From Planctomycetota bacterium (GTDB lineage: Bacteria > Planctomycetota > UBA8108): DNA of 15,402 nucleotides. Location of the stretch: assembly GCA_022451445.1 (NCBI GenBank), contig JAKUSY010000022.1, positions 1 through 15,402 on the forward strand. Reading direction: 5' to 3'. The notes beneath the pieces are model-generated. The model did no database searches and was not told where the DNA came from. It was given only the letters and a program-made list of their open reading frames with translations. This document shows positions 1 through 8,657 of the stretch, in pieces (position 1 is the first letter of the stretch; every line of letters begins with the position of its first letter). The position numbers and the translations under genes were made by a program.

Positions 1-999
1 CACTTCGGAGGGCTCTTTTCCGGGGTCGGTGCCGCTCTGTATTTCTTCAGCCGGCCGGGGGATCCGGCGGCGGGGGTTGCGGGCAGGCGCGGATTTATCG
101 TGTTTACCGTCGGCGCCCTGTCCCTCTCTATGGCAATCTACGGACTCGCCTGTCCCTTCATGGACTGGTCCTGGCATCTTTGGCGCTCCGATGCCGCCCT
201 GGAGCGGGGGGATGAGGCCGGCGCCGCGGTTGCGCGAGCGCGCGCGCGCGCTCTCGGCGGGGAGAGAGCCGCCCTGAATATCATCGTCCGGGATGCGAGT
301 GAAGGCCGCCTCGGGCAGGCCCTTCGTTACTGGGAGGGGGAATCACTCGAAGATCCCGAGCTTCAGGCCGCGGCCGGTTTCAGTATCTACGATGGCGTCT
401 ACTTTGAGCGCGGCTATTGCCGGGAGGTCGAGTTTCTGCTCGACACGCTCATCGAACTCACCGACAGGGCGCTGGAGGAATAAGGTAATAGCTTGGTTCT
501 CCTGAACCAGGCCGCCTGGTTCAGGGCCTTGCGGGGAAAAGACCTGGACAGCGCGATCTCCTTCGCGCAGGAGGCCCGGGACCTCGATTGCCGCAACCAG
601 GCCGTCCTGAATACGCTGGGCTGGGTTCACTTCCAGAGGTCTGAAACCAAGAAGGCTTTCGAATATCTCAGGTACGCCGTTGCCGACCCCCGGCATCTCG
701 AAAAACTCTGCGATGACGAGGGCGGCGGTTTTGATCTGCTCAGGGCCCTCGGTCTGCGTTCAGCGGGTTTTCTTCCCAATTACGCGGCCAATTATCTCTA
801 CCTCGCGCTGGCCTACGGGCAGATCGGACAGCTGGAAAATGCCCGTGCCATGGTACGAATGGTTCGACAGGACGACGCGGATCGCATGCTCAGGCTCCAC
901 GAGAAACGGCTTCTCGATGAACTCGAGGAGACCCTGGGCAACAGCCTGCCGGAGCCCTCCGGCGTGTTTGAGAGGCGTCCCAGTCCATTCAGAAGGTGA
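1..999 (+). CDS. Rhomboid-like intramembrane protease C-terminus fused to TPR repeats (5' partial, in-frame TAA)
   Basis: The frame is open from base 1, so the start lies outside the window. The first visible residues, HFGGLFSG, resemble the last catalytic helix of rhomboid serine proteases (H-x-x-G-L-x-x-G with the dyad His), followed by a second hydrophobic stretch (about residues 33-56). The rest is soluble and helical. After residue 160 there are clear TPR-like helix pairs (LLNQAAWFRALRGKDLDSAI, NTLGWVHFQRSETKKAFEYL, NYLYLALAYGQIGQLENARA). Rhomboids cleave transmembrane substrates inside the inner membrane, and TPR tails usually bind partners. An in-frame TAA at 481-483 falls between two helical repeats, and the same frame then runs on to TGA at 997-999. 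The 3' end overlaps the convergent PEP-hydrolase-like gene by 11 bases. The rhomboid call rests on one motif and the TM pattern. The TPR call is firmer. Confidence 0.6.
481..483 (+). other. In-frame TAA inside the rhomboid-TPR gene
   Basis: Codon 161 of the visible frame. Upstream ...LTDRALEE and downstream GNSLVLLNQAAW are in the same frame and both look like TPR solenoid. A GGAGGA at 474-479 and a TTG at 493 (open segment 493-999) would allow a separate restart product, but such a product would have no membrane part. Confidence 0.85.
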
Positions 1000-1816
1000 T
1001 CTTTTTGAAGGCGGCCGCCTGGTCGCGGATGGCGGACTCCGTCGCCAGGCGCTCGATGGACGATGCTCCGAAGAAGCCGTCGATCGAGCTGGTGTTCTGG
1101 AGGATGTACTGGGCGTCCGCGGGCTCACTGATCGGACCTCCGTGACAGAGCACGATCACGTCCTCCCGGGCCTCCTTCGCGGCGGCTGCCATGGCATCTA
1201 TGATGGCCGGGCAATCCTCCAGGCGCAGAGCGGTGCTCGCGCCGATGGAGCCCTTGGTGGTCAGTCCCATATGGGGAACGAGGATGTCGGCTCCCGCCGC
1301 CGCCATGTCGGCTGCCTGGGCGGGTTCGAAGACATAGGGAGCGGTGAGAAGATCCAGCTCATTCGCCTTGCGTACCAGCTCGACTTCGAGGCCATAGCCC
1401 ATGCCGGTCTCTTCGAGGTTCTGGCGCAGTCTGCCGTCGTAGAGTCCTACTGTCGGGAAGTTCTGGATGCCCGAGAAGCCCATTGTCTTCAGCTCGGGGA
1501 GGAAAACATCCATCAGCCGGAACGGGTCGGTTCCACAGACGCCGGCGAGAACAGGCGTGTCCTCGACCACGGGAAGGACCTCGCTGGCCATCTCCTTCAC
1601 GATGGCGTTGGCGTCGCCGTAGGGAAGGAGCCCCGCGAGGGAGCCTCTTCCCGCCATGCGGAAGCGCCCGGAGTTATAGATAATGATCAGATCGACCCCT
1701 CCCTGTTCGCAGAACTTGGCGGAGATTCCCGTGCCGGCCCCCGCGCCGATGATGGGGATCTTTTTTTCGATCTGTGACCTGAGTCTCCGAAGTATTTCGC
1801 CGCGTTCGATGGCCAT
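989..1816 (-). CDS. PEP-hydrolase-type TIM-barrel protein (Tm-1 C-terminal-like)
   Basis: 275 residues from ATG at 1816. An in-frame TTG at 1828 would add four residues; I prefer the ATG because it begins right before the conserved helix. The protein resembles the phosphoenolpyruvate hydrolase-like family, a TIM barrel related to the PEP mutase/isocitrate lyase superfamily and to the C-terminal half of the plant Tm-1 resistance protein. Visible family features are IPIIGAGAGTGISAKFCEQG near the N-terminus, DLIIIYNSGRFRMAGRGSLA, PVLAGVCGTDPF, GFSGIQNFPTVGLYDG, and a late VLCHGGPISEPADA loop. The substrate is not established, and many members carry 'hypothetical' or 'phosphoenolpyruvate hydrolase family' names. 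It follows the UPF0261 gene by 35 bases on the same strand and is probably cotranscribed. The pair equals the two halves of Tm-1. It ends with TGA. Confidence 0.85.
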   Translation of the reverse strand: MAIERGEILRRLRSQIEKKIPIIGAGAGTGISAKFCEQGGVDLIIIYNSGRFRMAGRGSLAGLLPYGDANAIVKEMASEVLPVVEDTPVLAGVCGTDPFRLMDVFLPELKTMGFSGIQNFPTVGLYDGRLRQNLEETGMGYGLEVELVRKANELDLLTAPYVFEPAQAADMAAAGADILVPHMGLTTKGSIGASTALRLEDCPAIIDAMAAAAKEAREDVIVLCHGGPISEPADAQYILQNTSSIDGFFGASSIERLATESAIRDQAAAFKKITF

Positions 1817-1851
1817 GTGTTTATTCAAGGGCCTGTTTTTTTCACCGGGTT

Positions 1852-3066
1852 TCAGTCATTGCTCAGCATGCCGAGGAGCGCCTTCGCGCAGGCCTGCGCG
1901 AAGGCAGGATCGTTGATGTTTGTATTCAACTCGTGGAGCTCGATTTCTTCACTGATGTTTTCCCTGATCGCATCGAAGAGCGCCGTGTCCGCCTCGGGAT
2001 CGTGAAAGGGTTCTCCCTCGACGTCGATCAGCGAGATTCCCTCGAGGGGCAGCAGAAGCTTCACCGGCCCGCGCGCGGAGTTGAGGCGTTCGGCGAGCCG
2101 AATGCCGATCTCACGCGCCTCCGCGGGAGTGGTTCTCATCAGGGTGACGCTCGGGTTGTGCTGGTAGAAGAGCCGCTGGCTGAATCGATCCGGGATGGTC
2201 TCCGGGGGGCCGAAGTTCACCATATCGACGGCTCCTACGGAGACAACCTGGGGGAGCCCGCCAGCCCCCGCGGCCTTCAACCTGTTCGCTCCGGCGCTGA
2301 GGATTCCGCCGACGTATTCATCGGAGAGCTCGGTGGTGGTTATGTCGAGGACGCCGGCGAAGTAGCCGTCCTCGATAAGACCCTCCATGGTTCGTCCTCC
2401 GGTTCCCGTGGCGTGAAACACGATGACCTCGAAGCCGGCCTCCTCGAGTACCCTCCTGGCCTCTGTCACGCAGGGAGTCGTCACTCCGAACATGCTGGCG
2501 GCGACGAGGGGTCTCGTGGTCGCAGGTCCATCTTTCTTCCCAGCGGCCATCCCGGCTACGGCGTCGGCGGCGTTGCGAAGGATCACCGCCGAGATCCGGT
2601 TGATGCCCGCGATGTCGACAACGGAGTGCATCAGCGTGATGTCCCTGGTACCCACCCAGGCCGAGACATCCCCGGAGGCCAGCGTCGATACGATCACTTT
2701 CGGGAAGCCGACGGGGAGCGATCGCATGGCGGCGGCACCAATCGTTGTATTGGCTGAGCCGCCGGCGGCGAGGATTCCATCTATTCTCGAGTCCGCGAAG
2801 AGTTCCCGGACGATGAGGGCCGCGCCGTCGCTCATGATCGTCATCGCGTGGCCCCGGTCCTTCTTTTCGACGAGCTCCTCCAGCGAAGAGCCTCCCGCCT
2901 CGGCAACGGCCTCGCGTGGAGTGTCCGCCTTGAAGGCCGGCGCCTCGAGCACCCCCGTGTCGACAATCCAGACGCGGTTTCCCTTCTCCTCGATCGCATC
3001 ACGCAGGTACCCCATCTCCTCACCCTTGGTGTCGAGGCACCCGACTATCGCTATCGTGACGCTCAT
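1852..3066 (-). CDS. UPF0261 / Tm-1-like ATP-binding domain protein
   Basis: 404 residues from ATG at 3066 (MSVTIAIVGCLDTKGEEMGY), where homology to UPF0261 begins; the open frame extends further upstream but reads as low-complexity GC-rich sequence. Family features seen are LDTKGEE at the N-terminus, IMSDGAALIVRELF, the Gly-rich ILAAGGSANTTIGAAAM, VSTLASGDVSAWVGTRDITL, and VFHATGTGGRTMEGLIEDG, which matches the nucleotide-binding region of Tm-1-type proteins. In tomato Tm-1 this domain binds ATP and is followed in the same chain by a TIM barrel; here the two are separate neighbouring genes. The bacterial role is unknown, though such pairs often sit in sugar or aldolase-type catabolic loci. 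A weak GGAA Shine-Dalgarno lies just upstream. The gene is divergent from glnD and ends with TGA. Confidence 0.88.
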   Translation of the reverse strand: MSVTIAIVGCLDTKGEEMGYLRDAIEEKGNRVWIVDTGVLEAPAFKADTPREAVAEAGGSSLEELVEKKDRGHAMTIMSDGAALIVRELFADSRIDGILAAGGSANTTIGAAAMRSLPVGFPKVIVSTLASGDVSAWVGTRDITLMHSVVDIAGINRISAVILRNAADAVAGMAAGKKDGPATTRPLVAASMFGVTTPCVTEARRVLEEAGFEVIVFHATGTGGRTMEGLIEDGYFAGVLDITTTELSDEYVGGILSAGANRLKAAGAGGLPQVVSVGAVDMVNFGPPETIPDRFSQRLFYQHNPSVTLMRTTPAEAREIGIRLAERLNSARGPVKLLLPLEGISLIDVEGEPFHDPEADTALFDAIRENISEEIELHELNTNINDPAFAQACAKALLGMLSND

Positions 3067-3210
3067 GGCTTTTTCCGTGGTCTTGCCGCTATCGGTGACC
3101 GGGCAATCTACCACCTGCACCCGGTTAGTGAAAAGGGGTCTTCGCCCGGATGCGCACCCACCGCGCCTCGCCCTGCCCCGGGCACGGCCGGCTCCGGGGG
3201 ACGGGGGTGC

Positions 3211-3240
3211 TTGATTGCTGAGAAAAGAGTATGCCATACT
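3211..3240 (+). promoter_or_regulatory. Putative glnD promoter with overlapping 13-bp inverted repeat
   Basis: TTGATT (3211-3216) is followed after 18 bases by CATACT (3235-3240), a plausible sigma-70-type pair. The right element is one arm of the inverted repeat AGTATG-c-CATACT (3228-3240), so a protein bound there would cover the -10. The rest of the 230-base gap (3067-3296) between the UPF0261 gene and glnD is GC-rich, with G-runs at 3194-3209 and no other clear signal. The assignment is by eye. Confidence 0.35.
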
Positions 3241-3296
3241 CGCCGCCGGGTAGAGCTCCAATAGCCCGGTCGCTTCCGGGGGAAAATTCCATCATC

Positions 3297-5900
3297 ATGC
3301 CGGAAACTCCAGCTTCAATTGAGAAGGTCAAGGCCGCTGCGGCGGCTTGCTTCGACTCCGCCCTGCGAAAGCATCGCGAGGGGGAGGATTCCTTCAGGGT
3401 GGTAGGCTCCTACGCTGCCGGAATGGATCAGGTCCTGTCGGACCTGTTTGAGCAGGAGTTTGCCGGCTCGCAGGAGGTCGCGCTGATCGCGGTGGGGGGC
3501 TACGGCCGCCGGGAGCTCTGTCCGTATTCCGATCTCGATCTCCTTATCCTCAGGGAGTCAAGCTCCTCGGATTCCGACATCCAGAGATTCGTCACCCTTC
3601 TCTGGGACTGCGGCTTTGACCTGGGACACTCCGTTCGCACTCTTCAGGAGTGCTATGAGTATATGGCCGACAATCCCATCACCGGCGCGACCCTGCTGGA
3701 GAACAGCCTGATTGCCGGTAGCCGGAGGCTGTACAAAAGGTTCGAGTCCGAGGTGGTTGAGCGCTACCGAAAAAAAGAAGGCGGGAAGTTCGTGGCCAGC
3801 AAGATCGAGCAGATCAGGTTGTCCCTGGATACCGAGGGCCGGACAATCTATATCTTGGAGCCTCACCTGAAGGATGGCGTGGGAGCCCTCCGCGACATCC
3901 AGCGCATTCTCTGGGTTGAAAACATCCGCAACGGGAGTGTAGGGTTCGATGGCTTCAGTCCGAAGAGTGTTGTTTCCTCGGATCGCGTCACCACCCTGCG
4001 GGAAGCCTATGCCTTCTACCTTCGCGTACGCTGTGAGCTGCATTTTCATACCGGGGGCCGCCTGGAGGTTCTCGAGGATGACTCCATCCGCGAGGTAGCG
4101 AAGAATCTCTCCTATCCCGGCGATGGGCGTGAGGCCGTCGAGGGCCTGATGGCCGATTATTTTCGTCACGCGCGCAATACCTATCAATTTCTCAAATACT
4201 ATATCGAGGTATTTGAGGGCCTGTCCTTTTCCCAGAGATTGAAGAGAAAATTTTTCATCAGGCCGGTGGGCTCGTACCTGAAGCTCTACACTGGCAGGCT
4301 CTACCTGCGGGTTGAGCCCGTGGAGGAATCGCTTGCCGAGGAGATCGTCGGTTTTTTTGTCGAGGCGCATCGACTTGACTGCTTTCTCAGCCAGGAATTG
4401 CGCTAATGGATGCGCGGCCGCATCCGGGAGGGCCGGGTCGACTTTACCGGCTCGATGATCATCTACAGGGTGCTGCTTTCGATTCTTCGTGAAGAGTCCG
4501 GAGTAGCGAAGATTCTCAGGGGGATGCGGCGCACCGATGTGCTTGGCAGGATTATCCCTGAGTTTTCGAGAATCGAGGGTCTGGTCAATTTCGGAGGGCA
4601 TCACCACTACACGGTCGACGAGCATACCCTGAGAACCCTCGAGAAGCTGGATTCGCTGCGCGATGTGGACACGGGAACAGAGGAGCAGGAGTTCCGGGAG
4701 ATCCTGGAGAGCCTCCGGGATCTCGTTCCGCTTCGAATGGCCCTGCTCCTGCATGATATAGGCAAGGCCTTCGAGGGAGATCACGAGGTCAGCGGCTCGG
4801 AAGCCGCCGGTCTCATCTGTGAGCGCTTCGGGCTGAACGAGGAGACAATCGATACGATAGAGTTCCTCGTCTATCGACACCTGAGGATGTTCAAGGTCTC
4901 CGAGCGCCAGGACTATTCCGAGGAAGGGGGCGTGGAATCCTTCGCCCGCCTAGTGGGTTCCCAGGAGAGGCTGAAAATGCTCTACCTGATGACCTATGTG
5001 GACATCAGCAGCGTGGGGCCGGGTGTCTGGACCGGCTGGAAAGGTGCCCAGCTTTCCGACCTCTACAGGCGCACGTTGGATTATATGCAGCGGGGCGGGG
5101 TGCTGGAGCAGAATTTCGACGAGGTGCTTGTCGCCTCCGGTCTCGATCCGGAAGCTCGTGAGCGGGTGAAGAGCCATTGCGAGTCGATCGGCACCCCCTC
5201 TTACCTCAGGGAGGTCGTTCCGGAGAAGATGCTGGTTCACATCGACATGGTGGCAGGGCTCCGGGAGACGGGAAGTGCGCAGGTCCGCCAGGGCAGCTTT
5301 CTGGATTTTCACGAGATCACGATCTGCTGGTGGGATCGCCCGGGCTTGTTTTCCGACATTACCGGTGTCCTCTACTCCGAGGGTCTGAATGTGCTGGGAG
5401 CCAGGGCGTTTTCTCGCAGTGATGCGGTGGCGGTAGATCTTTTCCACGTCGAGGTGGCTGATCAGACCGGCGTGCCTATGGAGTCGAGGGCCGAGAATAT
5501 TCGCGCGAAGCTGGAGGCTGTGGCTTCAGGAGAGGAGGATGTCGAGGTCCTGATCGGGCGCTGGCTGAAGACTAATAGGTACAGTCCTCTCCTGAAGCGT
5601 TCGCGGCCCCTCTACGGGCCCTCGGTAAAATACGACAATACGATTTCGGATGTCTGTACCGTCATCGAGGTCAACGCGGGAGACCGTACGGGACTCCTGC
5701 ACGACGAGGCGAGTGTCCTCAGCCAGCTCGGCCTCGATGTCAGGGCGGCCAAGATATCTACGATCGCCAGTCGTGCGCGCGGTGTCTTCTACGTACTCGA
5801 TGTGGATGGGAAGAAGGTCGAGGACAAGGAGCGAATGGCCAGGATCGAGAAAGAATTAATAGCCAGGGTCAAGAAGCCCTCACTTACCGATGGTAAATGA
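3297..5900 (+). CDS. glnD: GlnD bifunctional uridylyltransferase/uridylyl-removing enzyme (in-frame TAA)
   Basis: GlnD senses glutamine and adds or removes UMP on P-II. From ATG 3297 the full frame is 867 residues counting codon 370, close to E. coli GlnD (about 890). Order of domains: the nucleotidyltransferase motif GGYGRRELCPYSDLDL (residues 67-82, with metal-binding DxD at 79/81); the helical GlnD linker; an HD domain with HHHYTVDEH (about 435-443) and LLHDIGKA (H486, D487); and two ACT domains at about 673-721 (ITICWWDRPGLFSDITGVL) and 788-856. TAA at 4404-4406 interrupts the linker between the nucleotidyltransferase and HD parts, with the same frame on both sides. An upstream ATG at 3231 would add 22 residues, but it lies inside the likely promoter. 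The next gene encodes P-II, GlnD's substrate. The final stop is TGA. Confidence 0.93.
4404..4406 (+). other. In-frame TAA inside glnD
   Basis: The codon lies between ...FLSQELR and WMRGRIREGRVDF. From general knowledge of the family, GlnD proteins have a continuous surface helix here (pattern like LSPELR-x-LIREN), so the stop replaces a single variable residue. Read-through gives a normal-length protein. The reading TAA TGG ATG also offers a restart at ATG 4410, with AGGA at 4393-4396. That would give separate nucleotidyltransferase (3297-4406) and HD-ACT-ACT (4410-5900) proteins. Confidence 0.88.
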
Positions 5901-6023
5901 CTTGCTCAGATCCCGCGGTATGATTATGTTGGTGCAGGTTTCGTATACCTGACAAAGCAGTTTAGGATCGTTGAAGCGGGCTATCTGGCCTCGGGGATTT
6001 TCAAAAGGACACAGTAGGCTCCG

Positions 6024-6371
6024 ATGAAGCTTATTACCGCCATAGTGCAGCCTGCGCGGCTGGAAGCCGTCAAGGAGGCCCTCAGCAAGGTAGAGGTCTT
6101 TCGTCTGACGGTTGGGGATGTCAAGGGACTCGGAAGGCAGAAGGGCCATACTGAGGTTTATCGCGGACATGAGTACGAGGTAAACCTGCTGCCCAAGGTC
6201 CGGCTCGATATCGCCGTGAACGAGGAGTTCGTGGAACCCACGATCGAGGCGATCATCCGCGGCGGACGAAGCGGTCCGGAAGGTAATATAGGTGACGGCA
6301 AGATCTTCGTGCAGCCACTCGAAGATGTCATCCGTATCAGGACAGGTGAGCGCGGCTCAGAGGCTATCTGA
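6024..6371 (+). CDS. glnB: P-II nitrogen regulatory protein (GlnB/GlnK family)
   Basis: 115 residues. P-II is the trimeric sensor of 2-oxoglutarate, ATP/ADP and glutamine state that controls glutamine synthetase modification, ammonium transport and transcription. It begins MKLITAIVQPARLEAVKEAL. GRQKGHTEVYRGHEY leads into the T-loop, with Tyr51 (the uridylylation target) in its canonical place. GDGKIFV and the C-terminal IRIRTGE signature follow. Compared with E. coli GlnB there is a short insertion (GGRSGPEGN) before IGDGKIF. The uridylylation Tyr and the neighbouring glnD suggest that P-II is modified by GlnD here. A short AGG precedes the ATG. The 123-base gap from glnD may hold a separate promoter, but I see no convincing one. 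GlnB and GlnK cannot be told apart; no amtB is visible. Ends with TGA. Confidence 0.95.
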   Translation: MKLITAIVQPARLEAVKEALSKVEVFRLTVGDVKGLGRQKGHTEVYRGHEYEVNLLPKVRLDIAVNEEFVEPTIEAIIRGGRSGPEGNIGDGKIFVQPLEDVIRIRTGERGSEAI

Positions 6372-6390
6372 GCGGGCTTGATTCGTTCTG

Positions 6391-6407
6391 TCGGCTTGCG
6401 CTGCCGA
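6391..6407. terminator. Weak hairpin between convergent P-II gene and ftsH
   Basis: TCGGC (6391-6395) and GCCGA (6403-6407) form a perfect 5-bp stem with a 7-base loop in the 108-base gap between two convergent genes. There is no T-tract, so factor-independent termination is doubtful. A second short inverted repeat (GAGCC...GGCTC) sits near 6461-6482. Confidence 0.2.
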
Positions 6408-6479
6408 TCCTGGGCCACGAGTGAGACGAGACAGGCAGGCTGCCGGATTCAGTGGAGGGGTGAGCCGGCCGTAGCGGGC

Positions 6480-8558
6480 TCAGGCGGCAGGGGTCTCTTC
6501 TGAATCACCGGTTTCCGTTTCCGCCAGGGGCGGGACCTCCGGGATGGGAGCAGGATCACCGCTCATTCCAGGGACCTCTCCCAGGATCTCCTTGAGGAGC
6601 TCGTCGAGATCTTCGCCCTGCATGACCTCCTTATCGAGGAGGGTTTCCGCGATGCGGTTGAGGCAGATCCTGTTTTTCTCCAGGATCGCCATCGCCTCCT
6701 CGTTGGCCTCCTCGATCAGGCGTTTGACCTCAGCGTCGATTTCCTGGGCGGTGCTTTCGCTGAAGTTCCGTTCTTCCTGGGTCATATCTCTTCCAAGGAA
6801 GACCTGCTGGCTTTCTCTGCCGTAGACGACCGGCCCGAGCTTCTCGCTCATACCGAAACGGCAGATCATGCTCCTGGCGATATGTGTCGCGCGCTCGAGG
6901 TCGTTTCCGGCGCCGGTGGAGAGCTCCTCGAAGACCAGGAGCTCCGCGGCTCTGCCTGCCAGCAGGCCCTTGAGCTTGTCCAGGAGATCCGGCTTGCTCG
7001 TCAGGTAGCGATCCGCTTCGGGAGTCTGCATGGTATATCCCAGCGCGGCGTGGCCGCGGGGGATGATCGATATTTTTCTTACCGGGTCAGCGTTCTCGCA
7101 CAGCGCGGCAACCAGGGCGTGACCAGCCTCGTGATAGGCGACCTTGGCGAGCTCTTCTTTTCCCAGCTTCCTGCTGCGGCGTTCCGGACCCGCGATGACA
7201 CGCTCAACCGCTTCATCGAGCTCTGCCTGGGTTATCTCGGTGGCATTTTTTCTGGCCGCCATGAGAGCCGCCTCGTTGAGAAGGTTGGCGAGATCCGCGC
7301 CGGTGAAGCCCGAGGTATTTGCCGCGATCAGGTCGAAATCGGTGCTGTCGGAGAAGACCTTGTTCTTGGCGTGTACCTTGAGGATCGCTTTTCTGCCCTC
7401 GAGATCGGGCGCGTCGATAACGATCTGGCGGTCAAATCGCCCCGGCCGCAGCAGCGCCGGGTCCAGGACGTCCGGGCGGTTGGTCGCGGCCAGGAAGATA
7501 ACCCCGGAGGTCGTGTCGAAACCGTCCATCTCGACAAGCAACTGGTTCAGGGTTTGCTCCCGTTCATCGTGCCCGCCTCCGAGCCCGGCGCCGCGCTGGC
7601 GGCCCACCGCGTCCAGCTCGTCCACGAATACGATGCAGGGAGCCTTGCCCTTGGCCTGCTCGAAGAGGTCTCTTACGCGGGAAGCTCCGACTCCCACGAA
7701 CATCTCGACGAAATCGGAGCCGCTGAGCTGGAAGAAAGGTCTGTCCGCTTCGCCGGCGACGGCGCGGGCCATCAGTGTCTTTCCTGTTCCAGGAGGACCT
7801 ACCAGGAGCATCCCCTTGGGCATCCGCCCGCCGAGGGTCTGGTACTTTCCGGGAGCCTTGAGGAAGTCGACGACCTCCATCAACTCGACCTTGGCCTCCG
7901 GGCAGCCGGCTACATCATCGAAGGTGATCTTGTCATCGGATTCTCCTGCCATTTTTGCCCGGGCTTTTCCGAAGGACATGGCTGTTCGCCCGAGCTGTCC
8001 GGACTGACGCATCATCATGATCCAGAGGAAGAGTATCAGGAAGAACGGCAGCATCCAGAAGAGCATGGTGCTCCAGCCGCTTGGAGGAGTTATCTTTGTG
8101 GGGATCTTTTTTTCTTTAAGGAGATCCATGATCTCCTTCCTGTCCTGCGGGTTCTTGATCGCCGTGGTGGTGACGCGGAAGGCCTTTTCCTTAGGCTACT
8201 TGCCTATCTCTCCTCCATAGGGGGGGCGGGTGATATCGGGTTTGTCGTCCCCTCGGTTTTCACCCGTGTCGTCAGGGGGTACCGACTCGGACTTGTAGTC
8301 CTTGGGGATGGTCATGACGCCGACGAATTCTTCGTCCTCGAGCTGAACCCATTCAACGTGCCCGGCCGCGAGGTGTTCCCTGAATTCGTTGTAGGAGGCT
8401 TCGTTCTGCTTCTTCGTCAGGAAGATGCTCAGCATGATGACAGCGAGCATGATGATGAGGCCAATCTGGAAGATATTCAGACCGGGCTTGCGCTTGGGGC
8501 GCCCGGAGTCGTCCTGTTTCAGGCCGGGATCTTCCCGCTTGTCGCTGTTTTCTGCCAC
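6480..8558 (-). CDS. ftsH: ATP-dependent zinc metalloprotease FtsH (in-frame TAG)
   Basis: FtsH is the membrane-anchored AAA+ protease that degrades misfolded membrane proteins and regulatory substrates. From GTG at 8558 (GGAG upstream) the frame is 692 residues including codon 121. Layout: TM1 at about 28-47 (FQIGLIIMLAVIMLSIFL); a periplasmic domain; TM2 at about 163-183; Walker A GPPGTGKT (254-261); Walker B VFVDELD (310-316); the second region of homology with arginine fingers (RPDVLDPALLRPGRFDRQ); the zinc motif HEAGH (476-480); and the third ligand Asp at about 553 (GAGND). The C-terminal tail is acidic and Pro-rich. TAG at 8196-8198 splits the periplasmic domain, and the frame continues through PKEKAFRVTTTAIKNPQDRK to ATG 8129. 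Upstream of that ATG an AGGAAGGAG could allow a restart lacking TM1. FtsH is usually essential or near-essential. Ends with TGA. Confidence 0.95.
8196..8198 (-). other. In-frame TAG inside ftsH
   Basis: Codon 121, in the periplasmic domain between ...PPYGGEIGK and PKEKAFRV. The segments 8558-8196 (TM1 and half the periplasmic domain) and 8195-6480 are in one frame. The sequence after the stop has no start codon for 22 codons but still reads as a normal FtsH periplasmic domain, so it looks like coding sequence kept under selection. Confidence 0.88.
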
Positions 8559-8595
8559 TTTCTTGCCGGGCTCCGCGTAAATACCGTGGAATTCT

Positions 8596-8616
8596 CCCGC
8601 TGGAACCTGCAGCGGG
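8596..8616. promoter_or_regulatory. Perfect 7-bp hairpin in the ftsH-lipB divergent region
   Basis: CCCGCTG (8596-8602) and CAGCGGG (8610-8616) flank the 7-base loop GAACCTG. It lies 38 bases upstream of the ftsH start codon, so it would be in the ftsH leader or serve as an operator. There is no U-run, so it is not a terminator. Confidence 0.4.
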
Positions 8617-8620
8617 CGCG

Positions 8621-8649
8621 TTTAGACGCTAATCGAGTCATGATATCAT
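8621..8649 (+). promoter_or_regulatory. Putative lipB promoter overlapping a 10-bp palindrome
   Basis: TTTAGA (8621-8626), a 17-base spacer and TATCAT (8644-8649) form a reasonable -35/-10 pair. The -10 lies inside the perfect palindrome ATGATATCAT (8640-8649). Transcription would start at about the ATG at 8658, so lipB could be leaderless; no Shine-Dalgarno is visible before it. Confidence 0.35.
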
Positions 8650-8657
8650 AACGCGCT

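Noticed and set aside
236..251. Alternating GC dinucleotide run
   Set aside because: It encodes an Ala-Arg run inside the rhomboid-TPR gene. It is a short simple repeat with no sign of function.
3067..3261. N-terminal extension of the UPF0261 frame
   Set aside because: It is GC-rich low-complexity sequence with no family resemblance. UPF0261 homology begins at the ATG at 3066.
3558..4880. A 440-codon open frame antisense to glnD, bridging the glnD stop codon
   Set aside because: The plus strand has the GlnD nucleotidyltransferase and HD motifs; the antisense frame is a shadow of GC-rich coding.
5930..5955. Possible sigma-54 promoter upstream of the P-II gene (TTGGTGCAGGTTTCG)
   Set aside because: The -24 GG is present, but the -12 GC does not appear at the required spacing.
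8196..8198. Pyrrolysine at the ftsH TAG
   Set aside because: Pyrrolysine would explain only the TAG, not the three TAA sites, and FtsH is not a known pyrrolysine protein.
6882..8651. A 589-codon open frame on the plus strand, antisense to ftsH
   Set aside because: It mirrors the codon bias of ftsH in GC-rich DNA and has no recognisable protein features, while the minus strand carries complete FtsH motifs.
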